64,000 nt of DNA from NCBI GenBank assembly GCA_030737835.1, contig CM060850.1, positions 28,623,716 to 28,687,715 of the forward strand, read 5' to 3'. Shown here piece by piece: positions 46,501-57,339 of the stretch (position 1 is the first letter of the stretch; each line of letters begins with the position of its first letter). The notes beneath the pieces were generated by a model that was given only the letters and a program-made list of their open reading frames with translations, ran no database searches and was not told the origin of the DNA. Origin of the DNA: Acorus gramineus (Eukaryota; Streptophyta; Magnoliopsida; Acorales; Acoraceae). Both the position numbers and the translations under genes were made by a program.

Positions 46501-48246
46501 AATAATATAGAGAAAAATCCATATAACCCCCTACAATCTTTCTGATATCCATATAACCCCCTATAATCTCAATATATCCATATAACCTCCTGTAAACACA
46601 CAATAAATGCGAATAACCCCCCGCCGTTAAATTTTTTTTAACAGAATTTGAATATTTCGGACATATTGCATTATCTAAACCATGATTAACAAATATGTAT
46701 TCTTCTAATCCTTGAAAAATGGTCAATACTTAAAAAAAACCCATATTTCTAACTCTTTTAGGATTTTTTTTTGAAGTATTGGCTGTTTTCAAAGGGTTAA
46801 AATAATACATATTTATTAACCATGGTTTAGATAACTCAATATGTCCGAAATATTCTAATTCTGTTAAAAAAAATTAACCATGGGGGGTTATTTGCATTTA
46901 TGGTGTGTTTAAGAGGGTTATACGGATATATTGAGATTACAGGGGGTTATATGGATATCAGGAATATTACAGGGGGTTATATGGATTTTTCCCAATAATA
47001 TATTACAGCCAAATGTGTACATGAAGGGGCATATAAATGCAGTCAATATTGAAGTGAATGATCTGTGTCTAATACATGTGATACTTTGTTTGTACATAGT
47101 GAAAATAGACTATATTAATAATCGGAGAAACATGTGTGTTTGTATTTCATAGTTGCATGAATAAATAAAAGATAAATAAACCATTGGACCATGCAACAAC
47201 AGCGGTAGAATCGGCCCTCATTCTTTCTTGTTTTTTATGGCTATAGACCTAGTTCTTTCTTTCTTTTTGTAAATGGTTTCATTATTCCTCTTGTATATTT
47301 GAACTTTCTATAGCAATATATATCATAATTTACCAAGAAAAAGGAAAAACAAATAGATTAACCATAGATTTTGCGGAATGAGCAAGATAATATAAAACAT
47401 ATTAGTTATTGCATCTTAAATTTTTTCTGTAAAAGCAATACATTTGTTTTATGAATGCTGGTACATGCAATTTTTTTTTAACTCCAATTTCAGTCTTATA
47501 TGCGTTGATAGAAAATCTTCAGAGCATATACTCATCTTAACAAACTATATGATTATAGAAAATTTTTATATTTTTTATAAATGCATATATACAATTTAGT
47601 GAAATATATGCTTCATTTTTCGAAAAACATGTATCTCATTTAATGATGTATACTATTTTTAAAAAAATTCAAAACAATTGTAGACTTGAATTAGAGCTGA
47701 AAAATGGATTGGATCTAACATTATCCTTGTTTTTTTCATTATTGAAACAACAACTAAATCATATAAATTATAAGAATTGGGATGACACTAATATTTTTAT
47801 ATTCCACATGTATGTCATATAAAATAATCTATAATTTACTTTTCAAAACTTGGTCATAGCAAAGAAATAAAAATGGAGAGAGTGAGGAACAGACCTGAAT
47901 AGTATGATTAATGAGCAACGGGTGATCCAAAGCAGGTTGTTTGTGTATATCAATACAATCGAATGTAATGCCATCAATCTAATATACAACATTAACCTTT
48001 AGCAAATTAACTACAACAAGAACAAGCCTTAAAATCTTATTAAAAAAAGAAGATGAAAATTGACAGTGTTATCAGTTGATATACCTGTAGAGTTTTGACA
48101 GGAGGTTTATTTAAGATTTTGAGTTTCCTCTCAATCTCAATGTCTTCTTCTTTTGATAAAATCATATTTCTTCCATTGACTCTAATATTGCAAAACACAA
48201 GAAAACTTAAGAAGAAGATACCAATAACAACTAATTTACGAGCCAT
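43594..48246 (-). CDS. Neprosin-family secreted protein, copy 2 (complete, 7 exons)
   Basis: Exons on the minus strand: 48246-48085, 47978-47895, 46288-46082, 44887-44723, 44419-44366, 44256-44104 and 43956-43594. Every intron is GT-AG and all exons are in phase 0, giving 395 residues, the usual size for the family. Residues 1-25 form a signal peptide (MARKLVVIGIFFLSFLVF core). The activation domain (Neprosin_AP) follows: LSKEEDIEIERKLKILNKPP near 30, HKQPALDHPLL in exon 2, and GCPPGTVIVRRTKKENLI in exon 3. The neprosin domain (DUF239) starts near 152 with YAAFQT and has AGWAVSPSHYGDDRTHFT, GCINLLCPGFVQ (Cys233, Cys238), GNWWLMIG, GYWP, MGSGHYPTEGW, and a terminal CYDVG...FYFGGSGGDC pair. Known members are secreted glutamic prolyl endopeptidases. 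Here the positions aligning with the two catalytic Glu read Gln202 and Ile316, so activity is doubtful. The start is set by the paralog and by a TATA box 40 bp upstream. Confidence 0.93.
46510..46993. mobile_element. MULE-type MITE (family B) inside intron 2 of neprosin copy 2
   Basis: Ends 'gagaaaaatccatataaccc' and 'gggttatatggatttttccc'. A perfect 9-bp target duplication AATAATATA lies at 46501-46509 and 46994-47002. Intron 2 of neprosin copy 1 holds the uninterrupted target near 1533 ('aataatatattattacagg'). Internal 'ccatataaccccct' words repeat at both ends. 484 bp, no transposase. Confidence 0.92.
47464..47745. repeat. AT-rich repeat ('tcatatgcgt...gagcatatac' family) in intron 2 of neprosin copy 2
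   Basis: 'tatatgcgttgatagaaaat', 'agagcatatactca', 'gatgtatactatttttaaaa' and 'aatggattggat' are shared in order with 2700-2970, 9215-9420 and, partly, 15540-15640 and 58820-59020. Ends not defined. Confidence 0.6.
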
Positions 48247-48284
48247 GATGGGTGCCCTCTAATTCTCGTGCATCTCTATTAGCC

Positions 48285-48292
48285 TTTATATA
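48285..48292 (-). promoter_or_regulatory. TATA box of neprosin copy 2
   Basis: The minus strand reads TATATAAA about 40 bp upstream of the ATG at 48246, matching the spacing in copy 1. The flanking promoter (48250-48660) is recognisably homologous to 3640-4000 but considerably diverged. Confidence 0.7.
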
Positions 48293-48659
48293 GATTCGAT
48301 GGACGCAATTGATATCAACTTAATTTGCTTCTAATCAATTGTATTAGATGGAATCTTCTCTTAATTATTGGTTTTTGCCTATTTAATCATCTATTGATCA
48401 AAGAAAAAGAAACCTAGCCATTGAATTTTTGTTAATTTGTGGTGATCATATTAATTATTAATTATTACCTATCCAAAATCACTTGGAAAAATTAAATATT
48501 TAAAGGCTCAAAATCTTGTAAAGGGTTTCTTTTTATAAAAAGCATTTAAATTATTTCCTTGGCAAATTTTTCTAAAAAATCAAAAAATTAATTCACCAAT
48601 CCAAAAATGAGTAACACCAATGCGTTTATATAGCATAAATTCAATTAGTGTTTTTCACT

Positions 48660-49700
48660 TAAAAAGAATGTTTTTTGTCGGGTGCCCTAAAGCAACCATT
48701 CCATTTATGTTATTGCTCAAAAAAAATTGGATCCTCTTAACTAGGGCTATTTTTCGTAGGGTGCCGACAAGGTGGGTGAAGAGGTTCTAGGAGCAGCCGA
48801 GGGAGGCAAGGGCCAGTGATGGTCTCTCTCATTTACTCTTTCCTCTTTTTTCTTCTTGTTCTCTAATCTTGTTCTCTAATCCACCCCCATGAATTTTTTT
48901 AGGGGTGGGTTAGACTCGTTAGAGGATCAAAGGGGTGGAAATATAGCTCCCTTCCCATGTTTGGATTGGGAATAAAATGTGGAATAAATAGGTATAATGT
49001 GGAATAAGGGGCTTAAGACTGTTTGGATAACTGGAATAAATAAGAATACGTCTACCTGAATTAACTGGTATAAAATGGTCTATAGATTCCAGTCAACCCC
49101 TAGAATTAAATTATTTCAAGATTATCAACCTAAAAGAATATGTGGGTTCATTGTCAAATCAACTATCACTACCTTTTGTATATCAAAAGTCAAATTAACT
49201 ATCATCATTTTTTCAGTTTTTATAAATCACCATCCACACCTTATTCACATTTTATTCAAAGAACAAAAACTTTATTATTACATTTTTTAACGAGAATAAT
49301 TCATAACACAACTAAACACAAAATTATTTTATCCTTGTTTATAATAAAATTGTCATAGACCTTAAGATAATTTAATTCTCTATGCAAACGGAAGTTAATA
49401 TAGTATTCATATTGATTATCACTTATCAAAAATAAAATAGCATATAAGATAGCACATCTTATATTCATTTTTGTGTCAATTTTTTTTGGCACAGTTATGC
49501 AATGAAACGTAAAATAGAGCAACGATAGATAGTTTCCGACAGTCCGTGTACATCGATAATAATCTAACGATCGTTAAAGTTTTATATATTTTTCAAATAT
49601 ATATATATATTCAATTTGTATAAAGATATATATATTTTGATAAAAATATGTCATTGGAGGACGGTAAAGAGACACTCATCAGCCACTTTTGGCATGAGAG
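48660..49700. other. No recognisable gene
   Basis: Contains a G/C-richer patch (48765-48830) and repeated 'gtggaataaa' words (48979-49045) of MITE type, then AT-rich DNA. The open frames at 49075-49358 are AT-driven and overlapping, with no family signature. Confidence 0.4.
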
Positions 49701-49709
49701 TTGATACAC

Positions 49710-49985
49710 TCAGTAAGTTTTATAGCCCCATATATTATAATAAAGTGATATATACTGCACTATCATAGTATATGGGGTTCTATCATAGTGTGTGGAAAAA
49801 AAATTATCAATTTTTCAATGCGAAAATAATATATTAATGTATCTCAGAATATATTTCAATCTCAGTATATACTTCATTTCATATAACTGCATATATTTTA
49901 ATGAAAAAGAGTGTGATTTGAAAAGGGGAAACTATTGTGGATTGTAATTGGGCTGCACATGCCACATAGGGCTGAAAATGTATGC
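49710..49985. repeat. MITE, tatatact family A
   Basis: 'atagccccatatattataat' start, 'tatatactgcactatcatag', 'aatatatttcaatctcagta', and end 'attgtaattgggctgcaca'. It lies in reverse sense to 11885-12095. Confidence 0.55.
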
Positions 49986-49993
49986 CAAAAGAG

Positions 49994-50246
49994 CACTGTT
50001 ACACTCAGCTTTTTTACCAATAAAAATACAGTCTTATATATAGCTAGTTACAAATTTAATGAAGCAATATATATACCTCGTTAATTTTGTTTATATTTAC
50101 TAAAAATGGATTCATTCAACTCAAAATGGATCGATATACACTTTTTATTATAGCATATGTCTCATTAAATGATGTTTGCTATTTAAAAAATAAATAAATA
50201 AATATGTGTGGTCAGAGTTTTGATGAGTAAAAAAAGTGTAACAGCA
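49994..50246. mobile_element. MITE with CTGTTACACT inverted ends
   Basis: Left 'cactgttacactcagctttt', right (reverse complement) 'gtgctgttacactttttttact'-type; the ten-base CTGTTACACT is identical at both ends. About 253 bp of AT-rich, non-coding DNA. Target duplication not clear. Partial relatives near 20157, 40186 and 51714. Confidence 0.65.
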
Positions 50247-50317
50247 CCCATGCTAGCATACCCTTTCAGCCCATTTCAAGCCACATCAAAATGGAAAAAA
50301 GATATAGTCAACCCCCG

Positions 50318-50690
50318 TTACAGTCTAATTGCAGCCCATACCTTTTTTCTTTTTTAAAAAATCATACTCTCCCTTTGAAGTGTATACTGTTATATAAAGT
50401 GATATATATACTGAGATACAATAGTTAAAAATTAAAAAAATCTTCTCATATGTTATGATAGAAGTTATACACTATGATAACGCAGTATATACTACACTAT
50501 TATAGTGTATAGGGTTTTATTATAATATATGGTATAAAAAAAATTATCAATTTTTTAATTAAAAAAAATACATTGAAGTATCTCAGTATATATTTTATTT
50601 TATATAATAGCATGCACTTCATTTGGAGATTGTGATATAGTTTTTTTTTAAAAAAAAAAAGTTTAGGACTGGAATTGAGGTAGCAATGGG
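50318..50690. repeat. Foldback MITE, tatatact family A
   Basis: 'ctttgaagtgtatactgtta' near 50371 is mirrored by 'atagcatgcacttcatttgg' near 50609, and 'gatatatatactgagataca' by 'tatctcagtatatattttat'. The arms form a hairpin of about 370 bp. Confidence 0.65.
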
Positions 50691-50739
50691 GGATGGATAT
50701 ATCATTTTCTTTATTTTATGTTATATAACCTCAAGCTTA

Positions 50740-50910
50740 TTTTTTTTTTTTTTTTTTTTTATAGAAAGACACATCGGCGACCGTACATGACGGGCTAAAG
50801 TCCTTAGGAACACAAATGCGTGGGATAGACAACAGAGCGTCGATCCGTGAACTTCTGGAGGGGAGGGTTTGGTTTTGTTCTAACCGACAGACCCGGCAAT
50901 CTCCCTAAAA
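50740..50910 (-). repeat. Possible retroposon 3' end (poly-T then GC-rich sequence)
   Basis: A run of about 22 T at 50738-50760 is followed by 'atagaaagacacatcggcga' and GC-rich sequence to about 50910. On the minus strand this would be a retroposon ending in poly(A). No flanking repeat was found, so the 5' end is uncertain. Confidence 0.4.
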
Positions 50911-51890
50911 TCCGACTAACAAATGAAGCAATAAAACCAGCCCGTCTGGGCTTGGGTGTTATTTGGGCGCTGGTCCCAGGGTATTGTATGGGCCTTTTCC
51001 TATAGTAGTTTTGGGTCTGCAATGGTAGACCATGTTACGTCAGCCATATGTTTAAACTTTGTAGCCCCTCAAGGGCCTTTAAAAAAAAAAAAAAAAACTG
51101 AAGAGGGTGGAACCATGATTTTATTATGGGGTGGGTTAAACTAATTTTATGTAAAACCTTCTTTATTTTCAATAAAATGCATTAAATTTTTTATATAAAC
51201 TAATCAAGTTTATTATAAAAAATAAATTATTTTCATTTAATATAAAATCAAAGATGACATGTACATGAAAAAAAATCATGTGATAAAATACTGTTGGTTT
51301 TTAGATTTATTTATCATCTTTATAGATTTAGTAATCATTTATATTTCTTATAAAATAAAATAAAAAAGATGATATCGTGTCCATAGCTCATGCCTCCCTT
51401 GTCATGTCAACCCCAAAACCCTCTCACTCTAAGCACTCTAAGAAAACACACAGCATTACAGTTCATTCTGAATTTTTTAAGTGGGTCTAATTGCACTCTG
51501 TGTTTTAACGTGCACACCCCTGTTTATCAGATAATGATAAAAATTTCAATTAATTTTTAAATTCTATGCATATTTATTGATTGGAAACGTAGACATCAAG
51601 ACTATTGACAAATATAAAAAAAATAAACTTTTTCACTTGATAAATAAAAAGAAAACTAATTCTTAACATATGTAAATCAATTAAGATTTACTTGAATACA
51701 TTGAATAAACAGCTCAATTAAACTCATATTTTTTTTATAGTTATAAATACAGTTTTATATATCTTATTAGCTCCCTTCACTTATTGTATCAAGTTAAAAA
51801 AATTCACATTTTTTGTATAAGTGATATTATTTTATTTATTGCAGTATATATTTATCATTTTATATTAAAAAAAAAATGCTTTCGTACACC

Positions 51891-52168
51891 ATTTGAATGG
51901 CACCTGATGCAAATGTGCTGCCCACTCTTGTAACGGAACACATGCGGCCTTGCCAAGACCAAGCTCAAAACACTCCCTGGCACAGTACTGCAACCTGTCA
52001 AGTAACCAAAACAATAAAACAAAGCAGTCCCATAAGTTCCAGTTCCCCTGTTTCATACATGAAACCCATGAAGCAAAACAAAGAACAGAGTGACAGACCT
52101 TGAGGATTCTAGCAGAGTAAGCTTCGGATCAGAACGTCCAAAGAATCCGCTCGCCCATGTAAACAGAG
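51891..52168 (-). pseudogene. Fragment of an unidentified spliced gene (two exon-like pieces)
   Basis: On the minus strand an exon-like piece (about 52165-52104) encodes TWASGFFGRSDPKLTLLESS. A 108-bp intron-like gap with GT..AG ends follows, then a second piece (51994-51891) encodes LQYCARECFELGLGKAAC and VPLQEWAAHLHQVPFKW. The split codon (AG/G, Arg) is restored across the gap, so the frames agree. Composition is far less AT-rich than the surroundings. I do not recognise the protein. Both sides dissolve into AT-rich DNA, and 'acagagtgacagaccttg' is repeated at 52086 and 52164. It is most likely a captured or relic gene fragment. Confidence 0.55.
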
Positions 52169-52169
52169 T

Positions 52170-53470
52170 GACAGACCTTGTAGTTAATAAATCATTTGTT
52201 CCAGAGATTATGGCCTATCTCTTCTCTTCTTCTTTTTCTCTCTTTACTGTCTCTACAAGATTTAGAACCTCCACGGAGCATCAGATATGATTCCATTACA
52301 TATGATTTTTTAAAAAGTTAATGCATTCGTTTATTTGCATTCATTAAATATTTATAAAAATGTTTATAAAAATTACTCATTTTTTTTAATTGTGATATGG
52401 GTTAAGATATAAATTTTGCAAGTAGATGTATTATAATAAGGGTATTTAAACATTTAAATCAAATCATTAATAATTTTTCATGTGTGAATCAAACACTGTA
52501 AAGTGATTTTTCATATAAATCCACTAGCAACCAAATAGTTTGATGGAATCTATCAAAGAGGGTGAGTGGACCGAACATGCTGATAAGTCCAATCTCAACT
52601 AGATTGGTTGTCCGCCAATTCTCATGTATGTCTTATTAGCCTTTATAATGGATTCATAGATTGCACGGATACACTATTTAAATTAATTAATTTCAAAATC
52701 TTATGACAATATGAATTAAAATCCTTCTCTCAAATCATAGAGGTATTTCTATTCATAAAAGCATTAAATAATTTTCTTTTCATTTTTTTTAAATCAATAA
52801 ATTAATACACTTTCCTTCCAAGAATAAGTAGCACCTCTTACTTGCTTTCCAATAAAATCACAAAATGTGTGTATATAGAATAAATTCAAATTGACCTTGT
52901 ATATACATTTAATGCTATTTATTTCATATCGCAGTTAATAATTCATTTGTTCCAGAGAATTATGACTTATCTCCTCTCTTCGTTTTTGGCTCTCTTTACT
53001 ATCTCTACAAGATTTAGAATCTCTATTAAACATCAAATATCATTCAATTACATATGATTTTTTTAAAAAAAAAATTTAATTTTTTTAAATGAATATAATT
53101 TCTCAATTCTTTGCCCTGAGCTTACCAAAAAAAATTTCTCATCCCCAACCTTCCCTATGCCATGGTTGGCAAGCTCATGCATTTGTTTATTTGTACTCAT
53201 TAAATATTTATAAAAATATTCATAAAAAAATTACTCATTTTCTATAATTGTGATATGAGTAAAGAAATAAATTTTACAAGTCGATGTATTATAATAAGGG
53301 TATAGTCATTTAAATCAAATCTTTAATCATTTTTCATGTATAAATCAAACACTAGAAAATAATTATTTGCATAAATCCACCGTCAACCAAACAGTTTAAT
53401 AGAATCTATTACAGAGGACAAGTGGGCCGAACATGCTGATGAATCCATTCCCAACTGGATCGGTTGATCT
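52170..53470. repeat. Local tandem duplication (about 52170-52610 and 52930-53470)
   Basis: Shared in order: 'gttaata.atcatttgttcc', 'actgtctctacaagatttag' or its variant, 'gtattataataagggtat' and 'tgatggaatctat'-type module G start. The second unit has about 70 extra bases near 53095-53165. The orphan neprosin promoter lies between the two units. Confidence 0.8.
52605..52935 (-). pseudogene. Orphan neprosin promoter (third copy, coding part lost)
   Basis: This stretch closely matches the upstream region of neprosin copy 1 (about 3643-3990), including the final bases before the ATG (the 'ggttgtcc...attctc' stretch), the 'cctttata' TATA area, 'aaaagcattaaataattttc' and 'ttgctttccaataaaatc'. 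It is closer to copy 1 than to copy 2. Where exon 1 should begin (just below 52605) the sequence switches abruptly to another repeat module. No exon 1 sequence remains, so this is the scar of a lost neprosin gene or a promoter moved by rearrangement. The TATA box itself is altered (tttataat). Confidence 0.7.
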
Positions 53471-53661
53471 TCTGAAACAATTGAACGATCACGGGTTTCG
53501 AAACAAGCCCATCTGTTCATATTAACTTCGAAGAAGAAACTACAGCCTAGCAAACCCAGATTTAGGCTTTCGGGCTGGTAGAGAAAAAAAGTGCACACAT
53601 AAAAGATAATGATAAGTCCAGCTTGCACCAACCCATGTGTGGTTGCATATACAGTTCATAC

Positions 53662-54134
53662 TAGGGCTGCAACTCGGGCCGGTTGGGTTCGGGTTGACCC
53701 CAACCTAAACCCAATCCGAATTCCAAACTACTCAACCATAACCCGACCCAACCGGATTTTCAACCCGAATTGGACCAACCTGAACCCAACCAATAATTAA
53801 ATAAACCAACCCGACTCAACCCGACCCAACCCGAATTTCTAACATGATGTGCAAATTAAATAAATCAACCCGACCCAACCCGTAAGAATCGTTAGGTTTA
53901 TCTAAAATTTGGACTACCAAAATTAACTCAAATTAGAAGCTACAGAATGAACGGCATAATCTTTTTTGTTTAACTATTATTTTACGAGTTCGGGTTGGGT
54001 CGGGTTGTGAGTGAGGCCAACCCAAATCCAACCCGATTTGTGAGTCAACCCGAATTGGCCACCAATCCGAACCCGATTTGGTCAACCCAACCCATGTAAA
54101 AATCAGGTTCAACCCGACCCAAGTTGCAGTCCTA
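53662..54134. mobile_element. hAT-like MITE rich in 'caacccgac' words
   Basis: Ends TAGGGCTGCAACTCGGGCCG and (reverse complement) TAGGACTGCAACTTGGGTCG. A perfect 8-bp target duplication GTTCATAC at 53654-53661 and 54135-54142 fits the hAT superfamily. The D1 counterpart near 4362 ('agtgcatac') is uninterrupted. The interior consists of dozens of 'aacccgacccaacc'-type words in both senses. Confidence 0.88.
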
Positions 54135-54427
54135 GTTCATACTATTTTTTTTTAAAAAAAAAATAATAATTATATGCTCTTCCATTAAAATACATATTTT
54201 ATATCAAATAAAGTATACGCTAAAATATAATAGTATATTTTATAAAAAAATAATTTTTTTAATCTCATATACTATAATATCGTAGTATGTACACTATGCT
54301 AATGTAATGTATAAAGTTAGAAAGCTTACTGCAAAATGGACTTAGTCTTCGTTTAAAAACAGTCTTGAAAAGTATGATTTTAAATAAAATATTTTAAATA
54401 AATTCAATTCCATTTAAGTTCACTTTC

Positions 54428-54615
54428 CATCGAGTGGATATCCCATCCACTACCACATAGTCCCCTCGTCCCCTTGGCCTTTCCACCTTATGTAATATCT
54501 TCGATTGCTTTTCCTTTTATCTGTATCCTCTCACCCCATTCAGATATATACCAACTCTTTTTAGAAATGAAATCAGTTGGTAGAATAAGCCTACATTTTT
54601 TCAAAAAAAAAAAAA
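54428..54615 (+). mobile_element. 5'-truncated LINE insertion (3' UTR plus poly-A)
   Basis: 188 bp ending in 13 A. It contains 'tgtatcctctcacccc' and 'gaaatgaaatcagttggt', matching the LINE 3' UTR at 13440-13540. A perfect 8-bp repeat TCACTTTC flanks it at 54420-54427 and 54616-54623. The D1 counterpart near 4640 ('attcactttcgg') is empty. Confidence 0.88.
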
Positions 54616-55129
54616 TCACTTTCTATGCTTATTTAAAAATATATTTTTTATACTAAGATCTGTAATTGATTTTTTTTTATTATGTTTGTTTTCTAGGAGG
54701 CATTTAGAAACACATTTATATTTTTTAACTTTTTTGAAAAACAAAAACGCATTCAAACGCTTTTTCAAATACTACCCGAGTGTATTAGAGCTATGCATAC
54801 AAACTTCCATGAAGTTATGCACACAACTCATAGGCGACGCATGTATGTTTTCATTTTTAAAAATAGTTAACATAATTCAATGAGATATATGCTTTGATAA
54901 AAAAATAAATTTATATTACTCTATTTTGAATTAAATGAACTCATTTTAAATAAGTGAAAAAAGCTAACAAAGTATATACATTGTCTAACAATGTATATAC
55001 ATTCACTGAGATTTCTAACGAAATATATAGGATTGTAAAAAAAATTTAGTATAACAATGCTCTGGTAAAAATTTAAAAAACGGCCCAAATTATGAAATAA
55101 TGAACAGTATATATATATATTTATTTTAA

Positions 55130-56792
55130 CAATAATGATTCACAAGCCCCATTATATAGACCCCATGTAAGCCCCATGAGGTGGCATAAGTGGTATTACC
55201 GATAATACCATCCTAAGTTATCCGCCACTTCAAAAAGTCATTCCGGCCGACCTACTCGATTCTAGCGACCGGCATCACTACCCTTAGATTCCTCTCGCCG
55301 CCCTCTATTATATGAGGGTGGTTAGGCTATCTTTCGAGCCCTTCTCTGGCCTCCACATCCTCCTACCTCCACCTACACCTTTTTTTTAAAATTAAGATAC
55401 ATTTGAAATGCATCTGATAAACCAGTTGCATTATGTTTATGTGAGTTTTTTTGCACATGTTTTTTTTTTATGTAATGTTATTTAACGAATGACTATTTTG
55501 TTATATTAGTTATATAATACCAAGTTATATTTTTGCTCTATTTATGTGGTTGTTGATCCTTTTTTTTCGTTTTTATGTCTTTTCCCTAGTAATCTAATTA
55601 TATTTTCTGAAAAATCAAGATACATTTTCTGAAAAATCAAAATACATTTAAATTTATACTATTCAATAATCTAAGATTGTTGTTTTACCTCCTAGAAGTG
55701 AGCCATGTTTCATCTTTTTTTTTTGTTTAAGTGAATGATTAATTTGTTATGTTAGCTACATAAGTTTCAGATGCATGTTTAAATTTTGAAAACTCACTTG
55801 CATTAGAAATTCAGTTATAATTAAATTTAGATACATCGTTCCAGATCCAGTTACATTCTATGAAATCCATATCTAGATATATTTTGAAAACTCAATTGCA
55901 TTGAAAATTCAGTCATAATTAAAATTCAGATACATTGTTCCAGTTCCAGTTATATTCAATGAAATCTAAATACATGTTTCATTAACCGCATGCATGCCAT
56001 TGTAGAAGGAATTCTTTTTTCATGTTTTCTATGTATACTTCTTCCTTTCTTTCTCTCATTTCAATTAGTGGAATCACTTACACATTCTGTTTTTTAGACA
56101 CATTTATTTTGTTCCCATATGATTTTCAGGTAAAAAACATCTTTTGCTTCAAAATCGATGCATGCAGCAGCAGCAAATACATTGGGATTAGAAACTCATA
56201 TTCTTTCCTCGTTCTTGATCAAGTGTGCAAATTTTTCCCATCTTACTCCAATTCCATGATTTTATGAAATGATTAATGGAACTTGGATGCAATACTACCT
56301 GACTTATGGCATTAGAGTTTTGATGGCTTCTTTTCACATTGAAAGTTCTTTTTTTATGGCAATTAATTTTATTGGAGAAGCTGTTAGAGGTTTTTTTCAA
56401 ACATTTGTTTCTGAGAGTCGTAAAGAGTTTGATTCACTTTTTTTTTATTCTCATTCATACGTGTAGAAAGCATACAAGGAAGATTAACGATAATAAGCCC
56501 ACTTTAATATAGAACACGAGAAATTTGTCTTTTTGACCGCAACATAAAAGGAGAGAAGTGGTGAATTTTCTTTTTAGAAAACAAGGATCGCTTGATTTTA
56601 TAAACAAAATACCCGCTCTTTTGCTAAGGAGAGAGAAAGTGAGAGAAAAAAATCATGGGTTTCTAATAAAGGGTATTTAAGTATTTTGCTTTTTCAAATA
56701 ATTTAAAAATCAAACATCTAGCCAATAAGATTATGACACCTAATAGGGCTTGTAATTGGGACCTATATTTTGGGGCCCATGTAGCAAGACTC
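55130..56792. mobile_element. MULE-like element (1.66 kb) with captured stretch
   Basis: A perfect 9-bp target duplication TTATTTTAA at 55121-55129 and 56793-56801. Imperfect inverted ends: 'tcacaagcccca' and 'atgtaagcccca' at left, and 'gagtcttgctacatgggccc' with 'tacaagccct' (reverse complement) at right. The D1 site near 5148 is empty ('ttattttagaattcccac'). The GC-richer part 55220-55380 is shared with 26865-27030. The remainder repeats 'agatacat' words. Small AT-rich frames near 56022-56466 are not convincing genes. Confidence 0.82.
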
Positions 56793-57339
56793 TTATTTTA
56801 AACTTTCCACTACATGGGAGTATATATTTAAATTATAAAAAAATCTCTTCAAATTAAATATTAATAACAAATTTGATGATTTGGTTAGGATATTTAACTC
56901 CATATATTTAAATATTTATATTATTATTTTTATTGTTTCATCTATATATAATATAAAATATTATACCATTGTGTTTTTCCACGTGCATAAATCTACCTAT
57001 CTACTAGATGAACACATACCGATGTTTCGACACAATGCATCGGCAATGATCATTCTAGTCGGCCAGACACAATTAATTGTCGGATACTGAGCACTTACTA
57101 AACCCAGACCTAACTGTATTGCCTTCTAACATAAATGGGCGTATTGCTGAGGGCGAGTGGGCCAAACAAGCTGAGAGGTGCCCCACCCGGATGGAATGAC
57201 GTCGTCAAGCGATTGGGCAGTAATGGGCTTCAAAACAAGGCCCATCTATTTATGTGAACTTCGAGGACAAATGTTTCAAAACAAGGAAAATTAAAAAGAT
57301 ATGTCTAAAAGGCGAGCGCTGGGTTTTCAGTTCATATTA

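Noticed and set aside
56022..56466. Two adjacent 65-81-codon frames inside the 1.66-kb MULE-like element as a transposase remnant
   Set aside because: No DDE, zinc-finger or SWIM motif is visible and the frames are AT-driven.
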